Source: an uncultured Oscillospiraceae bacterium
GTDB taxonomy: Bacteria > Bacillota > Clostridia > Oscillospirales > Oscillospiraceae
Reading direction: 5' to 3'
Length of the DNA stretch: 30,137 nt
Assembly: GCA_934646175.1 (NCBI GenBank)
Contig: CAKUEI010000008.1
Span: forward strand, 1 to 30,137
Shown: piece by piece, positions 1-12,300 of the stretch
Position numbering within the stretch: position 1 is the stretch's first letter
Layout: the number at the start of each line of letters is the position of its first letter
The notes under the pieces: generated by a model
Databases searched by the model: none
What the model was told of the DNA's origin: nothing
The model's input: only the letters and a program-made list of their open reading frames with translations
Position numbers and translations under genes: made by a program

Positions 1-133
1 GACGGGAGGTCAGGTCGCCGTTATAGCCCTGCTTCAGGTTGACGCCGACCTCGTTGGCGGCTTCCATCTTGAACTTGTCCATGGCCTCGCGGGCATTGGG
101 GACCACCAGATTATTAGAACTCTTGCCGTTCAT
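1..133 (-). CDS. Alpha/beta-type small acid-soluble spore protein (SASP), 3' end outside the window
   Basis: Reading from an ATG at 133-131, the 44 visible codons start MNGKSSNNLVVPNAREAMDK and continue through KFKMEAANEVGVNLKQGYNGDL. This is the hallmark N-terminal half of alpha/beta-type SASPs (SspA/SspB family): N-x-L-V-V-P-x-A, A-M-D-x-F-K, E-x-A-x-E-x-G-V and a G-Y-x-G-D-L/(I) turn. These proteins coat and protect DNA in the dormant forespore and are degraded by the GPR protease at germination. The second signature (G-x-x-G-G-x-x-x-K) would lie beyond the window edge. An AAAGGAGA ribosome site lies 6-13 bases upstream of the ATG. The gene follows a strong terminator of the giant surface-protein gene, so it should have its own promoter, expected to be forespore-specific (SigG). 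I could not identify one convincingly. The family call is firm; the paralogue cannot be assigned. Confidence 0.93.
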   Translation of the reverse strand, partial: MNGKSSNNLVVPNAREAMDKFKMEAANEVGVNLKQGYNGDLTSR

Positions 134-193
134 TGTCGTTTCTCCTTTTCGATAAAGTTTGGATGGATCATCCGAGCATAGCTTTGCCCGCGG

Positions 194-245
194 GCGCGTT
201 TCTATGTGCCGCTGCGGCTTCCTCTTTCTGGAACGAGAAACGCGC
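194..245 (-). promoter_or_regulatory. Nested inverted repeats upstream of the spore-protein gene (possible structured leader)
   Basis: A perfect 10-bp inverted repeat (194-203 gcgcgtttct, 236-245 agaaacgcgc) encloses two further short palindromes: 208-211/215-218 (gccg-ctg-cggc) and 219-222/230-233 (ttcc-n7-ggaa). As RNA on the minus strand this could fold into a three-way junction 60 bases upstream of the SASP start. No known riboswitch class was recognised. If the promoter lies inside the element, it is instead a DNA structure or operator and is not transcribed. Confidence 0.35.
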
Positions 246-271
246 AAATTTTCGCTTCTTCATTTCAAATT

Positions 272-309
272 AAAAATCCCTGCGCAGACGATTCTGCGCA
301 GGGATTTTT
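272..309 (-). terminator. Rho-independent terminator after the giant surface-protein gene
   Basis: A perfect 17-bp inverted repeat (272-288 and 293-309) with a 4-base loop. The GC core is ccctgcgcaga, flanked by A5 on one side and T5 on the other. It sits 8 bases after the stop codon of the giant gene and, because of the symmetric A/T flanks, could terminate in either direction. Confidence 0.93.
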
Positions 310-316
310 GTGCGAA

Positions 317-3300
317 TCAGTTTTTGCTTCCGGTCCAGCTTTCGCTGCCGTCCTTTTCGGTGGTGTGATCATGGCCGTTTGCCGCTTCCATGATCTCGTA
401 GTAGGCCCAGTGGCTGCCGGTCACATCGGGATAGGTGTTCAGCACGTCCTGATGGCTCTGGATGTACTCCTTGTCTGCGCTGCGCTGCAGCACCCGGTTC
501 AGCATTACCACGGCCTCGGCCCGGCGGATCTTCTGGTCGGGGGCAAAGCTGCCGTCCGTATAGCCCTGAACGAAACCGTAAGCGTGAGCCGAATTGATGC
601 TGTCATAGGCCCAGTGATCGCTGCTGAGATCGGAGAAGATCGGGGCGCCGGTGTAGGGATCCACCAGGAAGTACCGCATCACCATGGTGGCAAACTCCGC
701 ACGGGTGATGGAGCGGTCGGGCTGGAAGGTGCCGTCGCCCATGCCGTTGATCAGGTTGTACCGCTCCAGATAGGCCACAGCGTTATAGTACCAGGCCCCC
801 GGCTTCACGTCGGTGAAGGAGCTGGTCAACCCGTCAGGGATCTTGTCCATGCCGCCGTTCATCAGGCGGGCCAGAATGACCGCTACCTGGGCACGGGTGA
901 TCTGCTCGTTGGGGTTGAAGGTCCCTTCACTGCTGCCCTGCACGTAGGCGAAGTGCTCCTCCGTCTCCAGCTGTGGCACATTGGGGTTCCAATCGGGCCG
1001 TTCGGGAACAACCGGCTCCGGCTCCGGGGTGACTCCACCGCCGCCTCCGCCACCGTTCTTGGCGAAGGTTGCCACGATCACGCGATCCTCCGTCACGCTG
1101 GCGAAGGTGTAGGTATAGGTGCCGTCTTCATTCTGCACCAGCGCTGTGGGCGCTTCCGCCGTGCTCACTGCGACCGCCGCACCGTCCACCGTCACGCCGG
1201 AGAAGGAGTACCCGTCCTCCACCGTGATGGTATAGGCGATGTTGGCCGCGCCGTAGACGTATTCCGTCTTTCCGCTGGGGGCAATGGTGCCGCCGGTACC
1301 GGCGCCGGCCGTGATCTGCGGGTTCTCCGCGTAATCCGGGCGGCCGTTGCCGTTTTCGTCCTTGCCCCACAGGGCGTACAGGGTGATGCCGCCTTCCTTC
1401 ATGCTCAGCCGCGCGCCCGCCTGATAGACGGTGGTATAGGCCTCCGCTTCCTCGCGGGAAGTTACCACCTCAGCTGGCGCCTCATCGGGCACCCAGCCCA
1501 GGAACACCGCGCCGGTCCGCTTGGGTGTGCCGCTGAGCACCGTCGCCGTGGCGCCGGGCAGGTATTCCGCCGTGTCGCTGGGCACTGTGCCGCCGTTCGA
1601 ACCGTTCCCGTCATAGGTCACGCGGAACAGCGCGCCTTCGCCGGTGATTGTATAATCCGCGCTGAGCGTTCCGGTATAGTTGCCGATACCGGTCACGGTA
1701 ACCGTTGCAGTCGTTGTTCCCACACTCACCGTATCGCCGGAATAGGTCAGAATGTAGTCCTTACCCTTCGTCAGTTCCTTCGTACCGTCTTTCACGATCG
1801 GTTCCGGCAGCACCGGCTTGCCGGTGTACGTCTGCTCGGAAATGGGCTCCACCGTAAAGGCCGCAGGCGTAATGGTAAAGATCATCGTACCCTCTGCGCC
1901 CTCGTAGCTGCCCTTGCCGCTCACCTTGATGACATAGCTGCCCACATTCACAAATGCCGCATCCGCATCGATAGGCTTGCCGTTGCAGAAGCATGCCACA
2001 TCGTAGTCGGTGCCCTTCGTCAGCACCTTCGTGCCGTCTTTCACCGTCAGCGTCGGGCGCTGATCCTTGCCGTTGTAAACCTTCGTTTGATCGGCATCGG
2101 CCAGGTCGAAGGTAAGGCTGCTGGCGTTGGCAGCAATCTCAAAGTTCGCTTTCTGCGTTCCGGCATAATTGCCCTTGCCGGTCACGGTTACAGCGGCCGT
2201 GCCTGCCGCGGTGTTGTTGCTGTAGCTAAGGTCGTAGTCGACACCGGCTTGCAGAACAATGTTGCCGTCCGTGACGCGCACAGCAGGCTTAAGAGGACTG
2301 CCGATGTAGGTCAGTTTCTCCGGCAGCACGCTGATCCAACCGGGTTCAATGGTCTTCGGCGTAATCTGATAGGCTGCCGCATCGGAAAGCGTGCCGGAGT
2401 AGTTGCCCTTGCCGGTCACGGTGACTTTCACTTCTCCCACATTCACCGCGGCGCCGGAATAGGTCAGAGTGTAGTCCGTACCCTCTTTCAGCGTGGTTTC
2501 TGTGCCGTTCAAAGTGACGGTCACATCCGGTTTCTGCTGCTGCGAGGTACCATTGTACTCCACATTGGCAAGCGTGGACACTGTGGTGTTCCCCGTTGTC
2601 AACTCGAAAGCGGTGATCTCGAAGTTCTTGGTGACAGAACCGGAGTAGTTGCCGGCGGCAGGCGCCGTGATGGTCACACTGCCCTGTCCCACATCAACGT
2701 TCGATGCGTAAGTGAATGTGCAATTCTCCACATCGGGTTTCATCGTGACTGTCGGTTCCTGCGCCGCGCCGTTGTAAACGCAATCACTCGGACCGCTCTC
2801 GATATCGGCATCGGTCAGTTCCTTCGGCAGCACGACAAAGCTCATGGTGGCGGACTCATGGTTCTCGGCGCTCACCTCGATGGTGTAGCTGCCCGCGTTT
2901 TTGAACTCGTCCACTTCGTTCCCGTCGTGGTCCAGATAGCGGACGGTGAACTGGCCTTCCGTCAGGGTGTTGCCGCCCACGGTCACGATCAGCTTGTCTT
3001 TGCCCGGCTTCTGGTCGGTCGTGTTATAGGTCACGACGGTGTCGCCGTCCACCTGCAGCCCCAGTGTGGCGCTGGTGATGGTCAGCAGGAACCGGAAGCT
3101 TCCGGTATAGTTCCCCGCACCGGTCACCGTCACGCGGTACTCGCCCGCGTTCACGGCGTCGCTTACCGGCTCGTAGGTGGTCTTTCCGGTTTCTTCCTCG
3201 GTGAGCACCTTTTCAAAGCTCAAGGCATAGTCTCGGGTCTTCTGCAGGCCCAGGGCGTAGCCCATGATCGGCGCCTGGTACCCGATCACCAGATCGGTGT

Positions 3301-6300
3301 CGAAGGAAGCGCCGGTATAACCGACCTTCAGCCCGTCCGTGGTCAGGCTCTCCACGATGTCGTCGGCGGAAGCGGTCCCGTTGCCCAGGCTCTTCGGGCG
3401 GATGGTAAAGGTCTCCGGCCCGTCAAGCTTCAGTTCATAGTTGCCGCTCAGGCCACTCAGGGAGCCGAGGGTGAAGGCATACTCGCCCACGGCCTCGCCC
3501 TTTTCGCGGCTCAGCTCGCCGGTCAGGCTCAGGGCAGGTGCCGTCGTCGGTTTTCCGCTGATCTGATACGTCAGCTGCCCATCAAGCTCGCCATAGGTCT
3601 TTCCTGTGTTCTGGGGCGTGATCTTCAGGACGGCCCGCTGGATGGCGAATTCCGCAGTGAGAACGCCGGAATAGTTTCCGATGCCCACCACCGTCACCAC
3701 GGCGGTCCCGGCATTTACGTTGCCGCTGCAGTGCAGTTCGTAATCCGTGCCCTTGGTCAGGGATTCGCCCTTTTCATTCTTCACCGTCACGGCGGGGGTC
3801 TGTGCGGTGCCGTCATAGGTGTAGGTACCGGTCACTTCCGCGCTCTTCATGGCAACGGGGGTAATGACAAAGGACGCAGTACCGGAGAATCCGGCGTAGT
3901 TGCCTGTGCCGGAGATGGAAACGGTGTAAATGCCCGCATCCAGCGGCTTTCCGTTTTCGCCCAGGCGGCCGGTCACCGCCTTGTAGACCACGGTGTAGTC
4001 CGTGCCCCGTGCAAGCTCGGTGCTGCCGCGCTTGACGGTCACGGTGGGCTCCTGTTCTTCGCCGATGTAGGAGCTGTCCGGATCAGAGGACACCGTCAGG
4101 CTCTTTCCGCCCGCAGGCAGGATGGAGAAGGTTGCTTCGACCGCTCCGGCGTAGTTCCCCTTGCCGGTGACGGTCACCTTGCCGGTGCCCGCAGTCATGT
4201 TGTCGCTGAAGGCAAGGTCATAATCCGTCCCCGCGATCAGCAGCAGCGCTCTTCCGTCCGCCGTTGTGTACACCACGGAGACCTCCGGCGTCTGTGCGGT
4301 GCCGTCATAGGTGGTGCTGGCAGCGGTCACCGTGATCTTGCCGCTATTCGCCTGGCTGTCGTCCAGCAGCTTTTCCGCAATGGTGTAGGTCCGGCTGCCC
4401 GACTGTCCCTGATAGCTGCCCATGCCCTGAACGGTCAGGGTGTGGCTGCCCGCGCTGATGCAGTCCCCGTCATAGGACAGCAGGTAATCCGCGTTTTCCC
4501 TCAGGACGGTGTTGTTTCCGGCGTCCCGCACCTCGGGCCGGGGCTGATAGGGCATTCCGTCATAGACGCTGCCGCTCACCTGCCCGATGCTCAGGCTATT
4601 GGTGCTGATGGTGAATTCCGCACTCAGGTGGCCGGTCACGCTGCCCTTGCCATACACCCACAGGCGGTACTGCCCCGGCTGCACGGGAGCGGCGGAGAGG
4701 ATGGCATGGGTCGCCATATTTTCATAAACGACTCCATAGTGGGTATCTTCCACCAGCTCCACTGTGACGCCGCGGGCCGTCAACTCCGTGACGTCCGGCG
4801 CGTGGGCCGCGCCGTCATAGGTGAAGTCCTGCCCCGTTACCGTCAGGTTCTCCAGCGGCGCGGGGCTGATCCGCACCGCAGTCTGGGCAAGCTCGCCCGC
4901 GTAATCGCCGATGCCGGTGACGGTGACGGTATAGACCCCCGCCTCCGTTCCGGTTTCAGGCGTAAGGGTATAGTCCGTTCCTGCGGCAAGGTCCTTGCCG
5001 CTGCTCTTTACGCGAATCGCTTGGCTCAGCTGCTGTTCTTTGCCGGTGTAGCTCAGCTCGTCGGGCTGTGCCACCCAGAATTCGCTTCGGACAAAGTTCA
5101 CTACCACAAACTGGTCTTCCGTGATGTTCGTCAGGGTCAGGGTATAGGTCCCGTCGCTGTTGCTTACGGGGGTTACCGCCGTGTGGTTCACCAGCACGCT
5201 TTCCAGCTCGTAGCTTGCGCCCGGGGTAATGGTGACGGTGTAGCTTCCGCCCTCCAGCACCGTGCCGGACGCGGTGGCCGTGCCGCCCCGCTGGTCGTAG
5301 TAAACGTCCACGCGGTGCTCCTGCGTGTTGTAGTCGGCGGCGCCCCATACGGCGTACAGGGTCACCCAGCCGCTTGTCGCAGGGTAGGTCTCGCCGGGCT
5401 GATAGAGTGCGCACGCCGGCGTCTCACCTCGGGCATAGATATGCTCTGCCGCCGACTTCTCATTGGTCCAGCCCAGGAAAGCCAGAGCCTTGCCGTTTGC
5501 GTCCTCGGCGGTGGCCGCTTCTTTGATCACAACATCCATGCCGGGCAGATACGTGTTGTCGTCCTTCGGCAGCACAAGGCTCTCCGTATCAATAACCGAC
5601 TTGTAGGTCACAGCCCAGCGCGACTCGTCATAATCGGGGATGCCGTTGCCGTTCCGGTCCTCGGCCCACAAGGCGTAGAAGATGACGGGATTCGGGTCGT
5701 CCAGGCTGATCTGGTGCGCCGCGCCAAAGGCACGGAACACATAGGTGACGCCGTCGATCACGGCTTCGCTGCTGTTCAGCTGGTTTTTCTCCGTCACCAC
5801 GCCGGGTGCTCCCGCGCCGTTCTGGTTCACGACCCAGCCGATCTGGACATAGCCTTCACGGGTCAGGTTCGGGTTTTCCGCCGCCGTCACATTGAGGACG
5901 CCGGCTTCCAGCACCTGAGGAATGGGCAGGCTGCCCGCGCCGCCGTTGCCATCATAGGCCACGAAGAACTGGTTATTGTCGCGCCAGTCCTCCTTGCCGT
6001 TTCCGTTGGAGTCCACGCCCCACACGGCATACAGCGTCACATCCTGCGTGCCCATGATGAAGGTGCGTCCGGCGGTGTAAAGGTTATTGGCAGTGACGAA
6101 ACTGATGTACTCGTTGGAGGTACGCAGCCGGAATCCGCCGGCGCCCGGCGCGGTATCCGTCCAGCCAAGGAAGACATAGCCCTGCAGAGCCAGATTGCCC
6201 TCGTTGCTCTTCACGGTCACCGCTGCGCCGTTGATGTAGGTGCTGCTGTCCACGGGGGCAAGGCCGGTCATGTTGGCGTCGTTTGCCACATCCGCACTGT

Positions 6301-9300
6301 AGATCACCCGGGATGCGTCCTCATCGCAGTCGGCCCGGCCGTTGTTGTTGCGGTCGGCCGCCCACACGGCGTACAGGGTCAGGTTCTGCCGCATGGTCAC
6401 GCTGCTGCCGCCGGAGTAGAGCACGGTGCCGTTCAGCTGGTCGCGGCTGTCGATAACGGAGAATGCCGTCTCGCTCCACCCGAGGAACACCGCGTCATAC
6501 CCCGGCTCGCCGTTCACGTGCAGCTTCATGTTTCCGCTGCCCTGCAGGACGGCGCTGGTGCCGCCGCGGTACAGCTCGTCAGAGGTCGGCGCGCTGCCGC
6601 TGAGGCTGTTGCCGCTCTCGTTGGCGCGGTAGGTGATGCGATACCGGGTCTCGCCGATGGAATAGGGCACCGTGCGGGTACCGGTGTAGTTGCCCTGGCC
6701 GTAAACGGTCAGCGTGGCGGTATCGGTGCCGGGGTTCACGTTATTGGAGTAACCCACGATGTAGTTGACGATGCCGCTTGCCTCCGCGGCAGGGATCGTG
6801 CTGCCGTTATAGATCAGCAGGGCTCTTTCATTGGTGGGCCGCACCTCGCCGCCGGTGTAGCTGAAGTCGCCTTCCAGCGCATTCAGACCGGTCGCGCCGT
6901 CGCCCTCCACATTGCCCTCGCTGATGTTCTTGGGCTGCACCACATAGGTCACGGTGCCGAAATAGGTCTCCACTTCGCCGTTGCTCTCGCCGTTGTGGGC
7001 GGTCATCACCAGGGTATAGGTGCCCGCATCCGCCAGATGCAGGGTCAGCATTCCGTTCCCATCGGTGGTCAGGGTCTTGGTCTCCATGCTCTTGCCGTTA
7101 GAGTAGGTGATGGTCACGTTGACTTCCTGATCAGGGAAGGTCTTGCCGCTTGCCGCCGAGGCGCCTGCAAACGGCGTCAGCTGCACATCCTCGCCGCTGA
7201 CGCGGTAGGTGCGCGTTCCGCCGCTGCCCATGTTAATGAGGGCATCGGCGTGGATGATCTGCACCGTGCGGGAGAAGCTGCCGCTATAGTTCACGCTGCC
7301 TTCCGCCGCCGCCACGGTCACCGTATAGGTGCCCTGAGGCAGGCTGCCGGTCACAACATTGCCGGCGGAGTCCGTCACGGTCACGGTGTAATCCGTCCCC
7401 ACCGTCAGGTCCTGCTTGCCCAGTGCGGGCGCCCAGTACGCCACGTCGGACACCAGATTTTCCGCATTGGTGTCAATAGAGCGGTACTGGGGGATGGAGG
7501 CACTGATGTTGGCCGCCATGTTTGTTCCGCTGCCCAGGGACTTTTTCGTAATGGTCAGCTTCTGATTCTCCGCCAGAACGAGAGAGTAGTTGCTGCCGGC
7601 GGAAAGGGTGCTGCTGCCATCCAGAGTGAAGGCATATTCCCCCGCGTTCTCGCCCGCTTTGCGGCCCACGCGGCCGGTCAGGGTCAGGTTCATGGTCTCC
7701 CCGTCCCCGTCGATGCAGGCATAGGTGTGCTCTGGGTCATTGGTGCCGTAGACCTTGGTGGTCGCGTTCACCGTCACCGTTACGGTCTTCCGCTCGATGG
7801 TGTAGGCAAGCTCACGGCTGCCGGTATAATTGCCCTTGCCGGTCACGGTCACTGTGGCGGTGCCCGCGTCCGTATGGCCGCGGTAAGCGAGGGTGTAGTC
7901 CTGATTCTGCGTCAAAGCAGCGGCCGTGCCGCCCTCGGACGCGGTGTAGGTGGCCTGCACCCCGGCCTGCCGGGCCGTGCCGTCGTAGACGAAGCTCTGC
8001 TCCGTCAAGGTCACGTCCACCGGCAGGGTGCCGCCCGTGGCGTCGCCTTCCGCAATGCTCTTGGGCAGGATGGTGAACACCGTGCTGCCGGCGCTTCCGG
8101 CGAAGTTGCCGCTGCCGGAGGCATAGATGGTGTACTCGCCCGCCTCGGTAAAGCTGGTGACGCCGGAGACAAAGGTGCCCGTGGTATCACCGGAGGAAGA
8201 ACCGTCCGCCGGGTGGAAGGAATAGCTCAGGGTATAGCTTCCCGCGGGGAGGGCAAAGCCGTTCCGGTAAACCGCAACGGAGGGGGTAAATTCCCCGGCC
8301 GTATAGGTCACCGTCTTCCCGCCGGGAATGGAGAGGTCCAGCACGCCGCCCTGGGCCTGGATCTGGAAGATCAGGGTGCGGGTCCCGGTGTAGTTGTCCG
8401 GCGTGGTCAGGACGGTGGCGGCGTTGATCTCCACCTCGTACCAGCCCACGTCGCTGGGGACGGCGTTCAGCACCTCCCAGTGCCCGCCGCAGCCGGTGTC
8501 CGTGGGGGTGCAGACCTCGCCCTCTGCATGGGTGCCGGGGATCCAGCGGCGGTAATTGAGCTGATAGTGCGCCTTTTCCGCCAGAAGCATGCTTCCAAGC
8601 TCGGCGTTATAGGTCACCGCGGTCACCGGGGACATGCCGTAGCCGGTGTAGGCCATGGTCTTCTGATAATGGACGGTCATGTCATCCGCGCCGTCGACAG
8701 GAACGGAGATGTCCTTCGGCAACACGTGCAGGCCGGTGCTCTGCTCCACAGCGATCGTGTAGTTTTCGCCCGCGCTGAAGGTACCCAGAGCGAATATGTA
8801 CTGTCCGCTGCGGACGTTCTCGCCCGCTTCGCGGGTGAAGCTGCCGCTGATCATATCTCGGGCATAGAAGCCGCCGCTCACCGGACCGCTGCTGCCGCTC
8901 TGATATAGGTCTGTGGTGTAATTGCTGTACATGTCCGCGGGGTCCGCCTGACCGTAGGTCTTGCTGGCCAATGCGATGGTTACCGTCACCGGGCGGCGCT
9001 CCACGGTCATCAGGCAGACGCCCTTCGGGTCATTTTCCGTCAGGCCCAGCTCGGCAGCATAGTCCGCCTCCGGCCGCACCCAGATGAAGTATGTGCCCGC
9101 GTCCAGAATGGTATCGTCCGACACCACGGTGGTGCCGTTCATATCCCGGCTCACCGTAACGGTGCAGCGGTTCAGGTCCAGCGGGCGCTCGGTGCCCACC
9201 GCGTTGATCCACAGGACGCTGGCCGCCGCCTTCCAGTTATACCCGGCGAAGTTACTGGCCTGATAGACATAGCTGCCCGTGTTCTGCACAGTCAGGCTGC

Positions 9301-12300
9301 CCATGCTCGCCCCGTCCAGCACGGTCAGGGTGTAGGAAATGGTTCCCATATAGTTGCCGCGGCCCGTGATGCTGATCTCATAGGTGCCGCTGCCGTTGAT
9401 GCCGCTCACCACTTCGTCGTTCTCGCGGATCACGTAGGTGTAATCCGTCAGATTGCGCAGGGCCATGCCATTGTAGGTAAGGCTGAACTGCGGCGTGGCG
9501 GCATGGGCCAGGGAGCCATGGTGGATGGCCATGGTTTCGGCATCCAGCTTCACGCTGGCAAGGCCATTGGCGGCAGTCACATCGCTGTTATCCAGCTTTT
9601 TGGGCACCACAACGTACTCAGCGCTCCTGTGCCCGCCATCGTTGTAGTTGTTGATTCCGGTGGCTCTATAGGTGTACAGGCCCGCCGCGCTGGGGGCCAC
9701 CACCTGCCGACCTGCGCTGTTGGTGATGCTCAGGGTATAATCCGCCCCGCGGGTCAGCGTCCGTCCATCTTCATCCAGCAGCTGCACGCCGGGGTTCTGG
9801 CTCTGGCCGGTGTAAATACCGTCACCCGGCGTTATGCTGAGAACGCCCAGGGCCTTATCCGTGATGTTCAGATAGCCGAGGCCGCGGTACTTGCCCGTGG
9901 TGTCCAGCACCATCATGGTGTACGTGCCCACATCCTGCGGGGTATGCTGCGCCGTACCAATCTCCAGCCGGTACTCGCCGGTGTTCATCCGCCGGGCATT
10001 GCGGCCCTCGGTCTTGATTTTGGAAAGGTCGGTGATCACGCTGCCATTCTGGTCCAGAGGCTGGCCGCTGTCCGGGTCCACATCCACGGTCCAGACCTCG
10101 TAGTCAACGCCGTCCCGTTCCTTCACCATATCATCGGTGTAGATGCTGCCGGTATACGGCTCATTCACCGTGTTTGGAATGATGAAAATGTTCAGGTGCC
10201 GGTTGGTCACCAGCAGGGCCATGTAGCCCGTTGCATCGGTCGAATAATTTTCGTTCAGGCCGCTGTCCTGGGTCAGCTTCAGGGTACCGTTTGCGTGGCC
10301 GTTGCTGCGGGCCACCAGATTATAAAGTCCTTCGCTGGCGGGCCAGCCGTTCTTCAACGTTGCTCCGCCGTCCAGGATTTCAAACTTCAGACTGTAATTG
10401 GAAAGTTCCAGTTCGTTTCCGTAGCGGTCCTTCACAGTGAGGGGCCGGGCGGCGGCCATGTTGAGGGCATCGCGGAAGGTCTTTTCGATCTTGGCCTGAT
10501 AGGCGCCGTCCTTGCCCGCCATCACATGGTTCGGGCTGGTGAGGTAGAGCTTCCCGGAGTACGGCGCGATGGTGAATATCGCGTCCTTCCAGCCGGACTC
10601 GCCCGTATAGTTGTTCCCGGCCCCCTTCAGCTCCACGGAATAAGCCCCCGCCGGCGCGCCGTTCAGGTTCTTGGCGTTTTCCACGGTAAGGCCGGTCTTC
10701 TCGCCGCTGCCGCCGTCGGTGTAATAGAGCTTTCCGCCCTGCCCGTTATCCTGATAATAATAGGTAACGCCGTCTTTCTCCATGGCCTGCGGGAAATTCG
10801 CTGCGGCCTCCGTCTGATCCGTCGTCAGGGCCGCGAAATAAACGCTGTATTCGCTGCCCTCGGTCAGGATGACATCCCGGGCCGTGTCCCGCATGGTGAT
10901 CCGGGTGGGGGAAGAAGTGTAGCCTCCTGCAGCGCCCGCCGGGCCGATGTACTCCGCCCGCATCGGGGTAATGGCGCCCACCTGCACCTCCGCGCCGGAC
11001 GCATTCTTGGGGTTGACCTGCAGGCGGGAGGTGCCGATGATGCTGCCCTCGCCGTTCATCTCGCTGTTGTCCTGCCCGCTGGCGTCCCAGTAGCTTTCGT
11101 ATTCCCTGCGGTACTGGTCCGCGCCCGTCCAGGCAGCGCTGATAACATAGTAGTTATCCGCCGTGGTTGCGTTCAGCTGGCTCAGGAAGTTGAAGCTCAC
11201 GCTGGCTGCGCTCTGCCCCGTCGTCTTATCGTAGGCGACGGCGTTGATCCGGGTGTACACCCGGTTGTTGACGTTCTGCCCTATCAGCGTTACCGTGAAG
11301 ATCACCTGGCCGCTCTCCATCTCGAAGTCGTTGCCGTCCGCGTCCTTCACCGTGGCGATCAGATTCACATTGTGCTCCTGGGAGGAATAGCCGTAATCGC
11401 CGGTGTAACCATAATAAAGGGGATGGCCCTGGTTCCACTCCGTGTCCAGCGTTGTCTCGGTGAACACGGTTTTGTGCCCATCCACGTCACGGTTTAGGCA
11501 CACCAACTGGGGCACCACGGCCTTGATCTTTTTATAGAGCTTGCCGTCCGTGCCGATGAACCAGCCCGCGCTGTGGTCTGTGGTCTCAGTCCCCTCGTGG
11601 GTCTCGCCGTCGCCCAGCTTGAACTTGGCACGAACCTTGTTTCCGGTGCCTTCTTCCGCCACATTGTCCATGATAATGGCCTGACGGCTCCCGTTGGGGA
11701 AGGTATAACGGCCGAAGTAGAGCGTTGCCACAGTCTCGGCGGTCTGCTCGCTCAAGAAGTCGCTCGTCACCATCACGTGGGCTGCATTGGTCAGGGTGTC
11801 GTTGCTGTCCGGGTTCTCCGCGTCGCTTTCCAGGTACACATCGCCCAGGGCGCAGTTCTTCCCAATGGTCAGAGCACCGCCCATGCCGGCCTTTACAGTA
11901 TACTTGGTCTCCTCTTCACCCTGAATGGTCAGGTCGCTCACGGTCAGAGTGCCGCTTGCAAACTCGATAATGTTGTTTTTCGCGCTGCCGTCCGCACCCG
12001 CGTGATGGATCAGCAGACCGTTCCGGATGGTGGTGTCCATGTTGTCAAGGTTCAGGGTGGGCAGCTTCTGGAAGTCCAACGCATAGCCGTTCAGGTCGAT
12101 GGCGGCGCTGAAGTTCCCCTCCACTGCGCTGCGGTCCACTGCCGTTACGCCGGTTTTTCCCGCATCGCCGTTCAGGTAGACAAGTCCCTTATAGCCCTCG
12201 GGGGCGGTGTCGGTGGTGTTGCCCGCCAGAAGGGTGGCCGTGATCTGATAATCGCTGGTATTCTGCTCCACCTTTTCCACGGCGGCTTCATAGGCCTGAT

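Noticed and set aside
170..225. SigG promoter for the SASP gene (CACATA about 16 bases before CAAAGCTA on the minus strand)
   Set aside because: Neither box matches the SigG consensus at the right spacing; the promoter is expected here but cannot be placed from sequence alone.
206..8908. 2900-codon plus-strand open frame, and others of 664, 1103, 380 and 289 codons opposite the giant gene
   Set aside because: They are in codon register with the minus-strand gene, lack consistent ribosome sites, have Arg/His/Gly/Val-rich compositions typical of antisense shadows, and oppose a protein with clear signal peptide and SLH domains.
1640..9860. Repetitive DNA as a CRISPR array or mobile-element cluster
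   Set aside because: Repeats are diverged, in frame, about 75-90 codons apart and encode Ig-like modules; there are no equal spacers and no transposase genes.
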